This document shows positions 26,660 to 35,535 of a DNA stretch of 64,000 nucleotides, one piece after another (position 1 is the first letter of the stretch; every line of letters starts with the position of its first letter). Made by a program: the position numbers and the translations under genes. The notes under the pieces were generated by a model, which made no database searches, was not told the origin of the DNA, and saw only the letters and a program-made list of their open reading frames with translations. The stretch is from NCBI GenBank assembly GCA_024235415.1, contig JACKML010000004.1:124001-188000 (forward strand), written 5' to 3'. The DNA comes from Chromatiaceae bacterium. Its GTDB lineage: Bacteria; Pseudomonadota; Gammaproteobacteria; Chromatiales; Chromatiaceae.

Positions 26660-27391
26660 GTGAAAAAGCTGCTCTCACTGTGTCTTTGCTGTTTTCTGTG
26701 CCTTGCGGCACCCTCGCCTGCATCGGCTTACGGTGGCTATGGGAGCGAGAACCCGTTCGTCGAAGCGATGCTGCGGATGATGGAGATCTTCGGTCTTATC
26801 GATCGAAGCAGCCTGCCACTCGGCGTCCCCTATCTACCAGGTAACACCTCAGCGTTCGGCAGCGGATTCAGCGGACTCTCCGGTTTCGGCGCCTATCCCG
26901 GCCTGGGCACAATGTCCGGTGTGTCGCCGATGTCCCTGTACGGCATGGGCGGTGTACCTGGCATGGGCGGTGTACCTGGCATGGGCGGCGTGCCTGGCAT
27001 GGGCGGCGTGCCTGGGATGGGTGGCGTGCCTGGCATGGGCGGTGTGCCCGGCATGGGCCAGTTCCCCGGGATGTCGGCGTGGCCCGGCGCAGGCGGCTAC
27101 CCGGGGAGCCGGGGTGTTCTCAATGCCTTTGGGCAGACAACGACCGGGCATCTCGACGGCATTTGGGAGCTGGACAAGGGCGGCTTTGCGGTAATCAAAG
27201 GCAACATCGCCCGACTGTACCTGTCGCGCGAACAGTTTCAGGACTTCCGTGTCGGTTACGATCAGCAGTATTTGTGGTGGACTCCGACAACGGGCGGGAG
27301 CAAGTCACGCTACCGCTACCAGGTCAGCGACGGCCGGATGATTCTGCGCGACAGTGACGGCAATTACCTGCTGTTGCGTCGCCGACGCTGA
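26660..27391 (+). CDS. Secreted protein with GGVPGM tandem repeats
   Basis: A 243-residue exported protein. Residues 1-23 form a signal peptide (LLSLCLCCFLCLAAPSPASA). The middle is Gly/Pro/Met-rich with six perfect or near-perfect GGVPGM hexapeptides encoded by an 18-base tandem repeat. The C-terminal 90 residues (GHLDGIWELDKGGFAVIKGN, YQVSDGRMILRDSDG) look like a small beta-rich domain. I do not know the family. Repeats of this type suggest a flexible or elastin-like linker in the envelope. It is divergent from rsd. Confidence 0.75.
   Translation: MKKLLSLCLCCFLCLAAPSPASAYGGYGSENPFVEAMLRMMEIFGLIDRSSLPLGVPYLPGNTSAFGSGFSGLSGFGAYPGLGTMSGVSPMSLYGMGGVPGMGGVPGMGGVPGMGGVPGMGGVPGMGGVPGMGQFPGMSAWPGAGGYPGSRGVLNAFGQTTTGHLDGIWELDKGGFAVIKGNIARLYLSREQFQDFRVGYDQQYLWWTPTTGGSKSRYRYQVSDGRMILRDSDGNYLLLRRRR
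26942..27067 (+). repeat. 18-base in-frame tandem repeat
   Basis: Six 18-base units of the type GGCATGGGCGGYGTRCCT run from 26942 to 27049, and a degenerate seventh (ending CAGTTCCCC) reaches 27067. They encode GMGGVP in phase, so copy number can change without a frameshift. Copies 1 and 2 are identical at the DNA level, which suggests recent expansion. Confidence 0.92.
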
Positions 27392-27494
27392 GCACCCTTG
27401 AGGCACACAGACCAAATAGGCAAAATCGGAACGCACGACCCAAGTCCCCCAGGTCGCACACGCACAGATCACACCCGGAGCAGTCATCACAACA

Positions 27495-28445
27495 ATGAAG
27501 ATCCAACGCATCGCCCTGATCGGCGGCTCAGGCTTCGTCGGCCGGCATCTTGTCGGGCATCTGCGCAATCGGGGATACGAGTGCCGCGTCATCACCCGGC
27601 ATGCGCACCGCCACTATGACCTGCGCCCGGCCGCCGAGGTCGTCGAGGCGAACCCGTTCGACCACACGCAGCTGACTGCAGCGCTGCACGGTTGCGATGC
27701 CGCGATCCATCTCGTAGGCATTCTCAACAGCGGCGGCAGGGAAAAGAGTTTCCGCCGTGTCCACGTCGAGCTTGTGGAGAACGTGGTCGCCGCGTGCCAC
27801 GCAGCAAAAATCGTGCGGCTGCTGCACATGAGTGCGCTCAATGCCGACCAGGCCAGCGGCAGCAGCCTCTATCTGCGCAGCAAGGGCGAAGGCGAAAACC
27901 GGGCGCACACCCTGGGCAAGCCCGGGATTGCAGTGACGAGCTTTCGCCCGTCGGTGATCTTCGGCCCGGATGACAGCTTCCTCAACCGCTTCGCTGTACT
28001 GCTGCGGATACCCGGACCGCTGCCGCTGGCGTGTCCGGATGCCCGCCTTTCACCGGTGTACGTGGGCGACGTGGCGACCGCATTCGCCAATGCGCTGGAA
28101 GATCGCAGGACTTTCGGCAAGCACTACGAACTTTGCGGACCAAAGACCTACACCCTGGAACAACTGGTGCGCTTCGTTGCCCAACACAGTGGCCGTCGCA
28201 AGCGGATCATCCGCCTGCCGGACTGGGCATCACGCCTGCAGGCCTCGATCCTGCAATACGCCCCCGGCAAACCATTCACCCCCGACAACTACCTGTCGCT
28301 GCGCACCCCGAGCACATGCAGGGAAGACGGCCTGGCCGCACTTGGGGTAACCGCCACCTCGCTGGAAAACGCAGGCACGCGCTTTCTCACCCACACCGAC
28401 AAGAACCTGCGCCGCAATCAGCTGCGACGCCAGAGCCAGCGCTGA
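27495..28445 (+). CDS. NAD(P)-binding SDR-like protein, NDUFA9 subfamily
   Basis: A 316-residue atypical short-chain dehydrogenase with the N-terminal GGSGFVGRHL nucleotide motif, AIHLVGILNSGG, YLRSKGEGE (Tyr-X3-Lys) and SFRPSVIFGPDD. The wording is that of the complex I NDUFA9-related group found in many proteobacteria. In mitochondria the homologue is a complex I accessory subunit; the bacterial role is not settled. Complex I genes are not in the window. Confidence 0.85.
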   Translation: MKIQRIALIGGSGFVGRHLVGHLRNRGYECRVITRHAHRHYDLRPAAEVVEANPFDHTQLTAALHGCDAAIHLVGILNSGGREKSFRRVHVELVENVVAACHAAKIVRLLHMSALNADQASGSSLYLRSKGEGENRAHTLGKPGIAVTSFRPSVIFGPDDSFLNRFAVLLRIPGPLPLACPDARLSPVYVGDVATAFANALEDRRTFGKHYELCGPKTYTLEQLVRFVAQHSGRRKRIIRLPDWASRLQASILQYAPGKPFTPDNYLSLRTPSTCREDGLAALGVTATSLENAGTRFLTHTDKNLRRNQLRRQSQR

Positions 28446-28476
28446 GGTCTCACGCGCCGCTGCGATGACGTGAATC

Positions 28477-29523
28477 TCAGCGCGTCGCCACTTCTTGCAG
28501 CAACCGCTGCAGGTGAAGGCGGCGTGGCCCTTGCTCAAGCATCGCCAATTCACGACAGGTGTCATGAAAAGCCGGCATGTCGCCTGCGGACTGCAGCAGC
28601 AGGCGCAGTGCCGGCGCCAGTTCATGGTAGGTGCCGACGCTCGCCAGCCGGGCGTTGTTCAATGGTCGTTCGAACCAGCGATCGTACCCGGCATATCCAT
28701 CCCAGCTCAGCTTCAACTGCGCATACCTCTCGCGCAGGGCGGCAAATACCTCCTGTTTGCGCCGTGACAGGTCCTGCGGCACCGGCTGCAGCGCATAGAG
28801 ATCGGCCAGACGCTGACGGGTATGCATCAGCAACCCGAGGAAGCCCTGTTTTCGCGCCTCGTGCAATTGCTGTTCGCTGCGCTGCTGCGGCGTGCCATTC
28901 CGCAACAGCCAGCGCCGCACCCCCTCGGCCTCGATGACCGTCGCATAGGCCTCGTTGAACGCGCTGTCATCGGTGACATACAGGGTCTCGTGCGCCAGCT
29001 CGTGAAACACCAGGCCTGCGATCTCCGCCATGCGCCAGTCGATCACCGTACTGGGCAACGGGTCACTCAACCATCCCAGGGTCGAATAGGCCGGCACCGG
29101 ATCGACGACGACGTCCCAGCCTTCGCTGCGCAGCGATGCGGCATGGGCGTGTGCCGTATCGCGATCGAAATAACCCCGGTAACTCGCGCAACCGACAATC
29201 GGATAACACCATTGTCGCGGCTGCAGCGAATCGAACGGCGTCGCCACCACGCTCCACACCATTGCGTCGCGGCCAAGATCGGCATACAGCCGATAGCTAC
29301 CGGTTTCGTTCAGACCCAGATCGTCGACCGCAAATTCGATCATCAGCGGCAGTTGACGCAGCCGCTCGCGCACCGGCTCAGTGGTTGACGGGTCTTCCGT
29401 CACCTGTTGCAGCGGCCGTGAAGCGGCCATCACGCCGAGCTGGCCGCGCACCGCCTGCGCGTAGTACGACAACGAGCTGCAGCCGCCCTGCACGAGCATT
29501 ACAACGGCCAGCATGAGGCGCAC
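28477..29523 (-). CDS. Putative zinc aminopeptidase lipoprotein (COG4324 type)
   Basis: A 348-residue protein with a lipoprotein signal (MLAVVMLVQGGCSS, lipobox cysteine after GG) and the gluzincin motif HELAHE followed by NEAYATVIEAEG. It fits the putative aminopeptidase lipoprotein family of proteobacteria, anchored in the outer or inner membrane. The GTG at 29523 is preferred: GAGG lies upstream and it starts immediately before the signal sequence. It follows another lipoprotein gene by ten bases in a MidA-lipoprotein-peptidase operon. Confidence 0.82.
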   Translation of the reverse strand: MRLMLAVVMLVQGGCSSLSYYAQAVRGQLGVMAASRPLQQVTEDPSTTEPVRERLRQLPLMIEFAVDDLGLNETGSYRLYADLGRDAMVWSVVATPFDSLQPRQWCYPIVGCASYRGYFDRDTAHAHAASLRSEGWDVVVDPVPAYSTLGWLSDPLPSTVIDWRMAEIAGLVFHELAHETLYVTDDSAFNEAYATVIEAEGVRRWLLRNGTPQQRSEQQLHEARKQGFLGLLMHTRQRLADLYALQPVPQDLSRRKQEVFAALRERYAQLKLSWDGYAGYDRWFERPLNNARLASVGTYHELAPALRLLLQSAGDMPAFHDTCRELAMLEQGPRRLHLQRLLQEVATR

Positions 29524-29533
29524 GTGCAACACC

Positions 29534-30238
29534 TCAGATCGGGAAAAAGACCACAGACGCGACGCCCTGTATGACGTTCTTGATCTGCCGGCTGGTTGCA
29601 TCGGCCACAACCTGTGCCATGTGGTCCTGCAGCCCGATCAACTTGCCGGCGAGGCGTTCGAAACTGAGGTCACCATCACCATCGAGCGCATTGCTGTGCA
29701 GGAACAACTGGCCATCGTGGTCACGCGCATGGCCGAGTTTCCAAAAGGCGATCTCGAAGTTGCGCGCCAGGTAATGCAGCTTCTGTGGATCGAGATAGTC
29801 GTAGAGGTAGAAGCTGCGCTTGCCGCCGTAGGCATCGAGCAGCATGGTCCGCATACCTTCGACAAATGCCGCCACCCTGTCACCGGTATAGGCCTCATCG
29901 AAGGCCAGCGTGATCGCCGCCGAGGATCGCGTGCCCTGCAGATCGGGATGCCGATCCAGCCTGCGCGGACCAAACAGTGCATTCATTGCCGACTCGCGTG
30001 TGCCATATCGTCCCCGCTGCAGCTGATTGGGATTACGCACGTAAAGCTTGCGCGCGAGCTCACGCAGGTAGTCGAGACTCTGGCGCACGTTGATCTCCGT
30101 CACCATGTCGACATCGCCCTTGCCGAGGTCGGCGATATCGAACTCGCGACCATGCACCGGCTGGTTACGTGTCGACCCGGATTGGCAGGCACTGAGCAAC
30201 GCGGCGGCGATCAGCAGGAAGGATCTACAACCGTTCAC
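29534..30238 (-). CDS. Lipoprotein of unknown function
   Basis: A 234-residue protein with a lipoprotein signal (SFLLIAAALLSACQSG). The mature part (GDVDMVTEINVRQSLDYLRE, YLYDYLDPQKLHYLARNFEI, then QDHMAQVVADATSRQIKNVI) is helical and matches no family I can name. It overlaps the end of midA by 14 bases and is followed ten bases on by the aminopeptidase lipoprotein, so the three are an operon and this protein may assist the peptidase. Confidence 0.75.
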   Translation of the reverse strand: MNGCRSFLLIAAALLSACQSGSTRNQPVHGREFDIADLGKGDVDMVTEINVRQSLDYLRELARKLYVRNPNQLQRGRYGTRESAMNALFGPRRLDRHPDLQGTRSSAAITLAFDEAYTGDRVAAFVEGMRTMLLDAYGGKRSFYLYDYLDPQKLHYLARNFEIAFWKLGHARDHDGQLFLHSNALDGDGDLSFERLAGKLIGLQDHMAQVVADATSRQIKNVIQGVASVVFFPI

Positions 30239-31394
30239 GCAGGTCCCTCGTACGAAATCCCAGCAACTCTGCAGGCGCGTTGCGGGCCAGCGCGATCACC
30301 TTGAAACGCTCACCCATCTCACTCGGCAGCGTGAGCTTCTTGGCCCCCTGCATCAGCTGCATATGCTGCCGGACCTGCATGGGATCAGACGCGCTCAAAT
30401 GCTGTTCCAATCCACTGTCGAGCAGAAAATGCGCCTGCGTGGTCAGTCCCGCCAGGGCAAAACCCGTCTTTACCCCGGCTCGTGCGACCGCGCTGAAGTC
30501 AACGCTGGCGGTGATGTCCTGCAGCCCCGGCAGCAGGTAGGGATCTGCATGCACGCGATGACGAAAGTGGCAGATCAGCGTGCCCTGACAACGTTCGGGA
30601 TGATAGTACTCACGCTGCGTATAACCATAGTCGGCCAGGATGACATAGCCACGCGACATGCTCGCCGCGAGTGCCTGCAGCCACGGGGCAAGGCGCAGGT
30701 TGACCTCCGAGGAATAGCCCTCCTGCACGCCATCGGGATCAGGCCAGATCTGCGCGAGGGCCTCGGCCAGACCCGGGCTGCGCAGGCCAGTCCAGCGATC
30801 ACACAGGACATCGTCCTCGACACCCACCGACAACTCCTGCCAGGCACCCGCATGCCGGCGAAAGCGCTGCACCGGCATCGCATCGAGCAACTCGTTGCCC
30901 AGTACCACGGCCTGCAAACCCGACCCGGGCATCCGCTGCAGCCATTCGACCCGCGCCAGCAGATGCGGCACCCGGTCACGCAGGGTTGCCAGCTGGGTCT
31001 GCTGCAGACTCGGGCTGAGTTCGAGAATCAGGTATCGCTGCGGCAACGCATTGAGCGCATCAAGCTCAGCCAGCAGGTCTGCCGCCATACGGCCCGAGCC
31101 AGCGCCAAACTCCAGCACCGAGCCGTCATCCAGGTTGTGCAGGCATTCGGCGACCTGCCGCGCGAGGCATTGGCTGAACAGCGACGAGACCTCAGGTGCA
31201 GTGACGAAGTCACCGGCCTCGCCAAACTTGCGCCGGCTGTTTGCGTAGTAACCGAGTCCCGGCGCATACAGGGCCTTTTCCATGTAGCTGTCGAATGGCA
31301 ACGCACCGTCCGCGTCTGCGATTGCCCGCGTCAGCAGGGCCCGCATGTCATACAGCAGCGACGCTTCAGCGTCCGTCAATGTCGGCAGATCCAA
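30225..31394 (-). CDS. MidA/NDUFAF7-family SAM-dependent methyltransferase
   Basis: A 389-residue protein of the DUF185/MidA family: DSYMEKALYAPGLGYY, GDFVTAPEVSSLFSQ, SAM motif LEFGAGSGRMA, and GNELLDAMPVQRF. The human homologue NDUFAF7 dimethylates an arginine of the complex I subunit NDUFS2; the bacterial substrate is unproven. The start appears to be TTG at 31394, with AGGGA eight bases upstream. It is divergent from a folM-type gene that also starts with TTG. Confidence 0.88.
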   Translation of the reverse strand: MDLPTLTDAEASLLYDMRALLTRAIADADGALPFDSYMEKALYAPGLGYYANSRRKFGEAGDFVTAPEVSSLFSQCLARQVAECLHNLDDGSVLEFGAGSGRMAADLLAELDALNALPQRYLILELSPSLQQTQLATLRDRVPHLLARVEWLQRMPGSGLQAVVLGNELLDAMPVQRFRRHAGAWQELSVGVEDDVLCDRWTGLRSPGLAEALAQIWPDPDGVQEGYSSEVNLRLAPWLQALAASMSRGYVILADYGYTQREYYHPERCQGTLICHFRHRVHADPYLLPGLQDITASVDFSAVARAGVKTGFALAGLTTQAHFLLDSGLEQHLSASDPMQVRQHMQLMQGAKKLTLPSEMGERFKVIALARNAPAELLGFRTRDLRERL

Positions 31395-31496
31395 GTACGA
31401 GTTCCCTGCGCAAGGTTGAACGGCAAACAGGCCCGGGTTGATATAGTGTCAACCAGGCCTGCAGTCGACGTCAGTCTAGCAATCGGGGAGATTCAC

Positions 31497-32249
31497 TTGG
31501 AGCCATCTTTCAGCCTGAAGGGAAAAACCGCGCTGATCACGGGCGGGGCGGCACGCCTTGGCGCGACCACAGTGCGCCATCTTCACGCTGCCGGCGCTGC
31601 GGTGGTCATCCACTATCGTCGCTCAGCCGCCAAGGCTGAGGCGCTGCGCGATGAGTTGCTCGGGACACGCCCGCATTCGGCAGCTTTGGTACAGGGTGAC
31701 CTCAACGACCCGGATTGTTGGCCACGCCTGATCGCGGCAGCAGTCGAGCTGGACGGTGGACTCGACATCCTGATCAATAATGCGTCGAGCTACTACCCCA
31801 CCCCGATTGCTGAAGCGACGACTGCACAGTGGGATGACCTGTTCGGCAGCAATGCGCGTGCGCCGTTTTTCCTCGCACAGGCAGCTGCCACAGAGCTACG
31901 CCGACGCCGCGGTTGTATCGTGAACATGGTCGACATCCACGCCGAGCGGCCCAATGCCAATCACCCGATCTACTGCATGGCGAAGGCAGCCAACGCGATG
32001 ATGGTCAAGGCGCTGGCACGTGATCTGGCGCCCGAGGTACGGGTCAACGGCGTAGCCCCCGGGGCGGCGTTGTGGCCAGACGGCTATATGGAAGATGCCG
32101 CCAAACAGGAGATACTCAAACGCATACCGCTTGGCCGACCTGCGGGTGCAGAACAGATTGCACAGGCGGTGATGTTCATGGTCACCGGGCCAGACTACAT
32201 CACAGGCCAGATCCTGGCAGTCGACGGTGGACGCAGCGTGCAGCAGTGA
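31497..32249 (+). CDS. Pteridine reductase-type SDR (FolM-like)
   Basis: A 250-residue short-chain dehydrogenase with TALITGGAARLG (cofactor), LINNASSYYPTP, the YCMAKAANAM active-site Tyr-X3-Lys, and GAALWPDGYMED typical of pteridine reductases. The family reduces dihydromonapterin or dihydrofolate. The start is taken as TTG at 31497 because GGGGAG lies seven bases before it; the frame is open far upstream antisense to midA, which is not coding. Convergent folK and folB support a folate-pathway role. Confidence 0.85.
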   Translation: MEPSFSLKGKTALITGGAARLGATTVRHLHAAGAAVVIHYRRSAAKAEALRDELLGTRPHSAALVQGDLNDPDCWPRLIAAAVELDGGLDILINNASSYYPTPIAEATTAQWDDLFGSNARAPFFLAQAAATELRRRRGCIVNMVDIHAERPNANHPIYCMAKAANAMMVKALARDLAPEVRVNGVAPGAALWPDGYMEDAAKQEILKRIPLGRPAGAEQIAQAVMFMVTGPDYITGQILAVDGGRSVQQ

Positions 32250-32263
32250 CTGGCGTCAGGTCG

Positions 32264-32380
32264 TCAGGGTGCCGTATCCGCAATCGCACAGACCAGGACA
32301 TGTTTACGACCGGAACGTTTGGCGACGACAGCATCGTTCAACGCATCTTCAGGCGATATCGGCCAAAATAGCGGCAACCC
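32264..32380 (-). pseudogene. Possible remnant of a GGDEF-domain C-terminus
   Basis: The minus strand of this gap encodes ISPEDALNDAVVAKRSGRKH and then VLV before a stop. This resembles the end of a diguanylate cyclase domain (usual pattern DALYxAKRSGRNRV), but with residues missing and no upstream GGDEF motif. The rest of the 270-base gap codes for nothing recognisable; another frame gives one membrane-like helix. Low confidence. Confidence 0.28.
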
Positions 32381-32523
32381 CAAACCAGTAGACCATCGCG
32401 CACGCAAAACCGGACGCCGGCTATGCCGAGCAGGAAGTAACCGGTAGAAAACACGAGGAAGACGATGACGTGGCCCCGCAGCAGCGTTGGGCACGGATCC
32501 CGGGAACAACCTCGTCCGCGGAC

Positions 32524-33045
32524 TCAATCGCTGTCGCTGTCCCAGTCCTGCAACCAGGCCGTGTCGTCGAGGCGCTGCAGATGCGCCTTGTTGGTCTGGG
32601 CAAACTGTTTCCACAGATCACGATATTGCTCGCCCGACACCGGGTGCCGCTCATCACCGGCGACATCGGCCAGAGGCGCCAGGACGAAGGCATAGCGCAG
32701 GATCTCGTCGCGCGGCAGCGCCTTGCCGCCGTCATCGCCCACCGTGTCGCCATAGGTAAGGACGTCGAGATCGAGAGTCCGCGCCGAGAATTTTTGGCCG
32801 TCGCGCCGCCGTCCGTGGCGATCCTCAATTGCCCGCATCAGCCGGTGCAGCTGCGCCGGCGGCAACTCGCTGACGAAACCGACCACCAGGTTGAGAAAGG
32901 CGTCACCGTCAAACCCCACGGCCGCGGTCTCGTACACCGGTGAAACAGTCAGCTCGCCAAATGCCTGCCGCAATTCGCGCAGCGCGGCGCGGATGTGTCG
33001 TTCACGGTCGATATTGCTGCCGACGCTGACCCATACACGCGGCAT
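32524..33045 (-). CDS. folK: 2-amino-4-hydroxy-6-hydroxymethyldihydropteridine pyrophosphokinase
   Basis: A 173-residue HPPK with SVGSNIDRERHIRAAL at the N-terminus, VYETAAVGFDGDAFLN, and the signature SARTLDLDVLTYGD. It transfers pyrophosphate from ATP to 6-hydroxymethyldihydropterin, the step after FolB in folate synthesis. The ATG shares one base with the folB stop (TGATG), a coupling arrangement. The C-terminus DWDSDSD is acidic. Confidence 0.95.
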   Translation of the reverse strand: MPRVWVSVGSNIDRERHIRAALRELRQAFGELTVSPVYETAAVGFDGDAFLNLVVGFVSELPPAQLHRLMRAIEDRHGRRRDGQKFSARTLDLDVLTYGDTVGDDGGKALPRDEILRYAFVLAPLADVAGDERHPVSGEQYRDLWKQFAQTNKAHLQRLDDTAWLQDWDSDSD

Positions 33046-33401
33046 CAATAAGGCTCCCCGCGCTCGATGATCACACCGACGTCGGTCGCCCCCCGCACTG
33101 CGCCTTTCTTGTTCAGGGTGAGCCGCACCCAGCGCACGCCATACTCCTCGCGGATTATCTGTGCGCAGCGCTCGGCCAGCGTCTCGACCAGTTGAAACTC
33201 GCTCTCGCCGACGAACTGGATCAGGCGTTTCGCCACCGATTTGTAGTTCAGGGTGTCTTTGATGTCATCGGAGGCGGCGGCGCCTGCGATGTCGGCGCTC
33301 ATCTCCAGATCGAAGATCAGCGTCTGCCGGGTGCGCCTTTCCCAGCCGTAGATCCCGATCACGGTATCGATGCGCAGATCGCGCAGAAACACGATGTCCA
33401 T
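33045..33401 (-). CDS. folB: Dihydroneopterin aldolase
   Basis: A 118-residue FolB with DIVFLRDLRIDTVIGIYGWE at the start, DTLNYKSVAKRL, and LVETLAERCAQII. It converts dihydroneopterin to 6-hydroxymethyldihydropterin. The ATG at 33401 gives the standard N-terminus; an in-frame GTG lies five codons upstream. It is the first gene of the folB-folK unit and divergent from plsY. Confidence 0.95.
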   Translation of the reverse strand: MDIVFLRDLRIDTVIGIYGWERRTRQTLIFDLEMSADIAGAAASDDIKDTLNYKSVAKRLIQFVGESEFQLVETLAERCAQIIREEYGVRWVRLTLNKKGAVRGATDVGVIIERGEPY

Positions 33402-33509
33402 TTCAATCCAGCCCACGCCAAGTCAGGCGCCGATGTTAGCAGTTCAGGTCCTTGACCGGGGCGTGCCGCTATCGCTTAATGCCGCCTGACCATCGGAGCC
33501 GTGAAGGCC

Positions 33510-34097
33510 ATGCTTGACCTGTCGCTGATCATTGCCGCTTACCTGTTGGGGTCCATTTCCAGCGCCATCGTCGTATGCCGCCTGATGGGCCTGCCCGACC
33601 CGCGCACCCAGGGATCGAACAACCCCGGGGCAACCAATGTGCTGCGTATCGGTGGAAAGAAGGCCGCCGCGATCACGTTGCTCGGCGACAGCCTCAAGGG
33701 CTTTGTCCCGGTCGCCCTGTGTCACCTGCTCGATCGTCCCGAGCTGATCTTTGCGCTGGTCGGCGCCGCCGCTTTCCTCGGCCATCTCTACCCGGTGTTT
33801 TTCGGTTTCAGGGGCGGCAAGGGCGTGGCCACGGCGCTGGGCGTGCAGTTTGGGCTGGGCTGGGCAATCGGTGGAGCGGTCGCCGCCACATGGCTGTTCA
33901 TGGCCAAGGTTGCCAATATCTCGTCACTCGCGGCACTGATCTCAATGCTGCTGGCACCCCTGTACATCTGGCTGCTGTGGCCATCGCGCGAACTGATCGT
34001 GATGCAGGTATTGATTACGCTGGTGCTGATCTGGCGCCACCGCAGCAATATCAGGAACCTGCTGCAGGGCAGTGAAGGCAGCATCTCCGGACGCTAG
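33510..34097 (+). CDS. plsY: Acyl-phosphate:glycerol-3-phosphate acyltransferase
   Basis: A 195-residue integral membrane protein with the PlsY signatures YLLGSISSAIVVCRL, DPRTQGSNNPGATNVLR, and FRGGKGVATALG. It makes lysophosphatidate from acyl-phosphate at the inner membrane, the first step of phospholipid synthesis. ATG at 33510 is preferred over the GTG at 33501 on ribosome-site spacing. The folB-plsY-tsaD neighbourhood is common in gammaproteobacteria. Confidence 0.95.
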   Translation: MLDLSLIIAAYLLGSISSAIVVCRLMGLPDPRTQGSNNPGATNVLRIGGKKAAAITLLGDSLKGFVPVALCHLLDRPELIFALVGAAAFLGHLYPVFFGFRGGKGVATALGVQFGLGWAIGGAVAATWLFMAKVANISSLAALISMLLAPLYIWLLWPSRELIVMQVLITLVLIWRHRSNIRNLLQGSEGSISGR

Positions 34098-34153
34098 GGC
34101 TGCGCCGCCTCGCAGGAGCCGAGCGCCCTCGACGATCTCGCCCACTGAATACC

Positions 34154-35188
34154 TCAGCGACCGGCCGCCAGCGCCTGCATCGGCCAGCGTGGCCGGATGC
34201 CAAAACCCAGCCCCTCGTGCTGGCCTGTCCGAAGACGCTGCCAGCCGGCATACGCGATCATCGCGCCGTTGTCGGTGCAAAGCTCCGCGCGCGGGTAGTA
34301 GGCCCTGCCGCCGAGGTCCGCCATCAGTCGATCGACGCGGGCTCGCAGCGTGCGGTTCGCACTCACCCCGCCAGCCATCACCAGCGCCTTGCTGCCGGTC
34401 TGTTCGACTGCGCGCCGGCACTTGATCGCCAGGGTGTCTACCACCGCGTCCTCGAACGCCCGCGCGATATCGGCGTGCAGCTGCCCGATCTGATCCCGCG
34501 TCGCGCGTGCTGTCTCCTGCTGCAACGTGGTCAGTGCAAAAGTTTTCAGCCCGGAGAAACTGAAATCCAGGCCCGGACGATCAGTCATCGGCCGCGGGAA
34601 ACGAAAGCGATCAGGGTCGCCTTGCTGCGCCAGTGCGGACAGCGCCGGACCACCCGGGTAACCCAGGCCGAGCAGCTTGGCGGTCTTGTCGAACGCCTCG
34701 CCAGCGGCATCGTCGAGCGACTCGCCGAGCATTTCGTAGTCACCGACCGCGCCCACCCGCACCAACTGGGTATGACCACCCGACACCAGCAGCGCGACGA
34801 ACGGGAACCCGGGGACCTGCGTCTCGAGCATCGGGGCCAGCAGATGCCCTTCCATATGATGGATACCCACCGCCGGCACGCCCCAGGCCCATGCCAGGCT
34901 GCGGGCAAACGCGGCGCCGACCAGCAGCGCGCCGGCCAGCCCCGGTCCCGCCGTGTACGCGACGCCGTCTATCTGCGCGGCATTCAACCCGGTATCGCGC
35001 AGCAGATCAGCGATCATCGGCGCCAGCCGGCGTACATGATCACGTGAGGCCAGCTCGGGCACGACACCCCCGAATTCGGCATGCAACGGGATCTGGCTGT
35101 ACACCGCGTGGCCAATCAGGCCATCGGTGCTGTCATACACTGCGACACCGGTTTCATCACAGGACGTCTCGATTCCCAGCACTCTCAT
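34154..35188 (-). CDS. tsaD: tRNA N6-adenosine threonylcarbamoyltransferase
   Basis: A 344-residue TsaD beginning MRVLGIETSCDETGVAVYD, with the metal-binding HHMEGH motif near residue 111, SGGHTQLV, and the C-terminal CTDNGAMIAYAG. It joins threonylcarbamoyl to A37 of ANN-decoding tRNAs. The ATG at 35188 gives the family N-terminus; sequence upstream is the rpsU promoter. It is divergent from rpsU, the classic position next to the macromolecular synthesis operon. Confidence 0.97.
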   Translation of the reverse strand: MRVLGIETSCDETGVAVYDSTDGLIGHAVYSQIPLHAEFGGVVPELASRDHVRRLAPMIADLLRDTGLNAAQIDGVAYTAGPGLAGALLVGAAFARSLAWAWGVPAVGIHHMEGHLLAPMLETQVPGFPFVALLVSGGHTQLVRVGAVGDYEMLGESLDDAAGEAFDKTAKLLGLGYPGGPALSALAQQGDPDRFRFPRPMTDRPGLDFSFSGLKTFALTTLQQETARATRDQIGQLHADIARAFEDAVVDTLAIKCRRAVEQTGSKALVMAGGVSANRTLRARVDRLMADLGGRAYYPRAELCTDNGAMIAYAGWQRLRTGQHEGLGFGIRPRWPMQALAAGR

Positions 35189-35201
35189 GTCGTTGAAACC
35201 T

Positions 35202-35230
35202 TTGCATTTGCGCCAGTGAGGCCTTAGAAT
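35202..35230 (+). promoter_or_regulatory. Sigma-70 promoter for rpsU-yqeY-dnaG-rpoD
   Basis: TTGCAT (35202-35207) and TAGAAT (35225-35230) are separated by exactly 17 bases, a good housekeeping promoter between tsaD and rpsU. It leaves an untranslated leader of about 70 bases. Confidence 0.65.
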
Positions 35231-35309
35231 TCCGCGCCTTTGTGGGCTTCGGCGAAACTTCCGTGGCCGCGAAAAGGCCATTTTAACCGTTTGCCGTTTT
35301 GAGGAAGCA

Positions 35310-35525
35310 ATGCCGCACGTACGCGTCAAAGAGAACGAACCCTTCGAAGTCGCCATGCGCCGCTTCAAGCGCTCCTGCGAAAAAGCCGGAGTGCTGGCCG
35401 AAGTCCGCCGCCGCGAGTTCTACGAAAAACCGACCTGGGAGCGCAAGCGCAAGGCCGCTGCCGCAGTCAAACGCTGGCAGAAGAAATCCGGTCGCGACGT
35501 GCGCCGTTTCGAACGCCTGTACTGA
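35310..35525 (+). CDS. rpsU: 30S ribosomal protein S21
   Basis: A 71-residue highly basic protein (VRVKENEPFEVAMRRFKRSC, then RREFYEKPTWERKRK) identical in layout to bacterial S21. It sits on the 30S subunit near the anti-Shine-Dalgarno region and helps initiation. GAGGAAGC precedes the ATG. First gene of the macromolecular synthesis operon. Confidence 0.97.
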   Translation: MPHVRVKENEPFEVAMRRFKRSCEKAGVLAEVRRREFYEKPTWERKRKAAAAVKRWQKKSGRDVRRFERLY

Positions 35526-35535
35526 TCATTTCTTC

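Noticed and set aside
26942..27067. Possible CRISPR-like array
   Set aside because: The units are contiguous 18-base in-frame repeats without spacers and encode GMGGVP.
30090..31496. Apparent 460-residue N-terminal extension of the FolM-like protein
   Set aside because: This part is antisense to midA and has no protein pattern; the TTG at 31497 with GGGGAG fits the family start.
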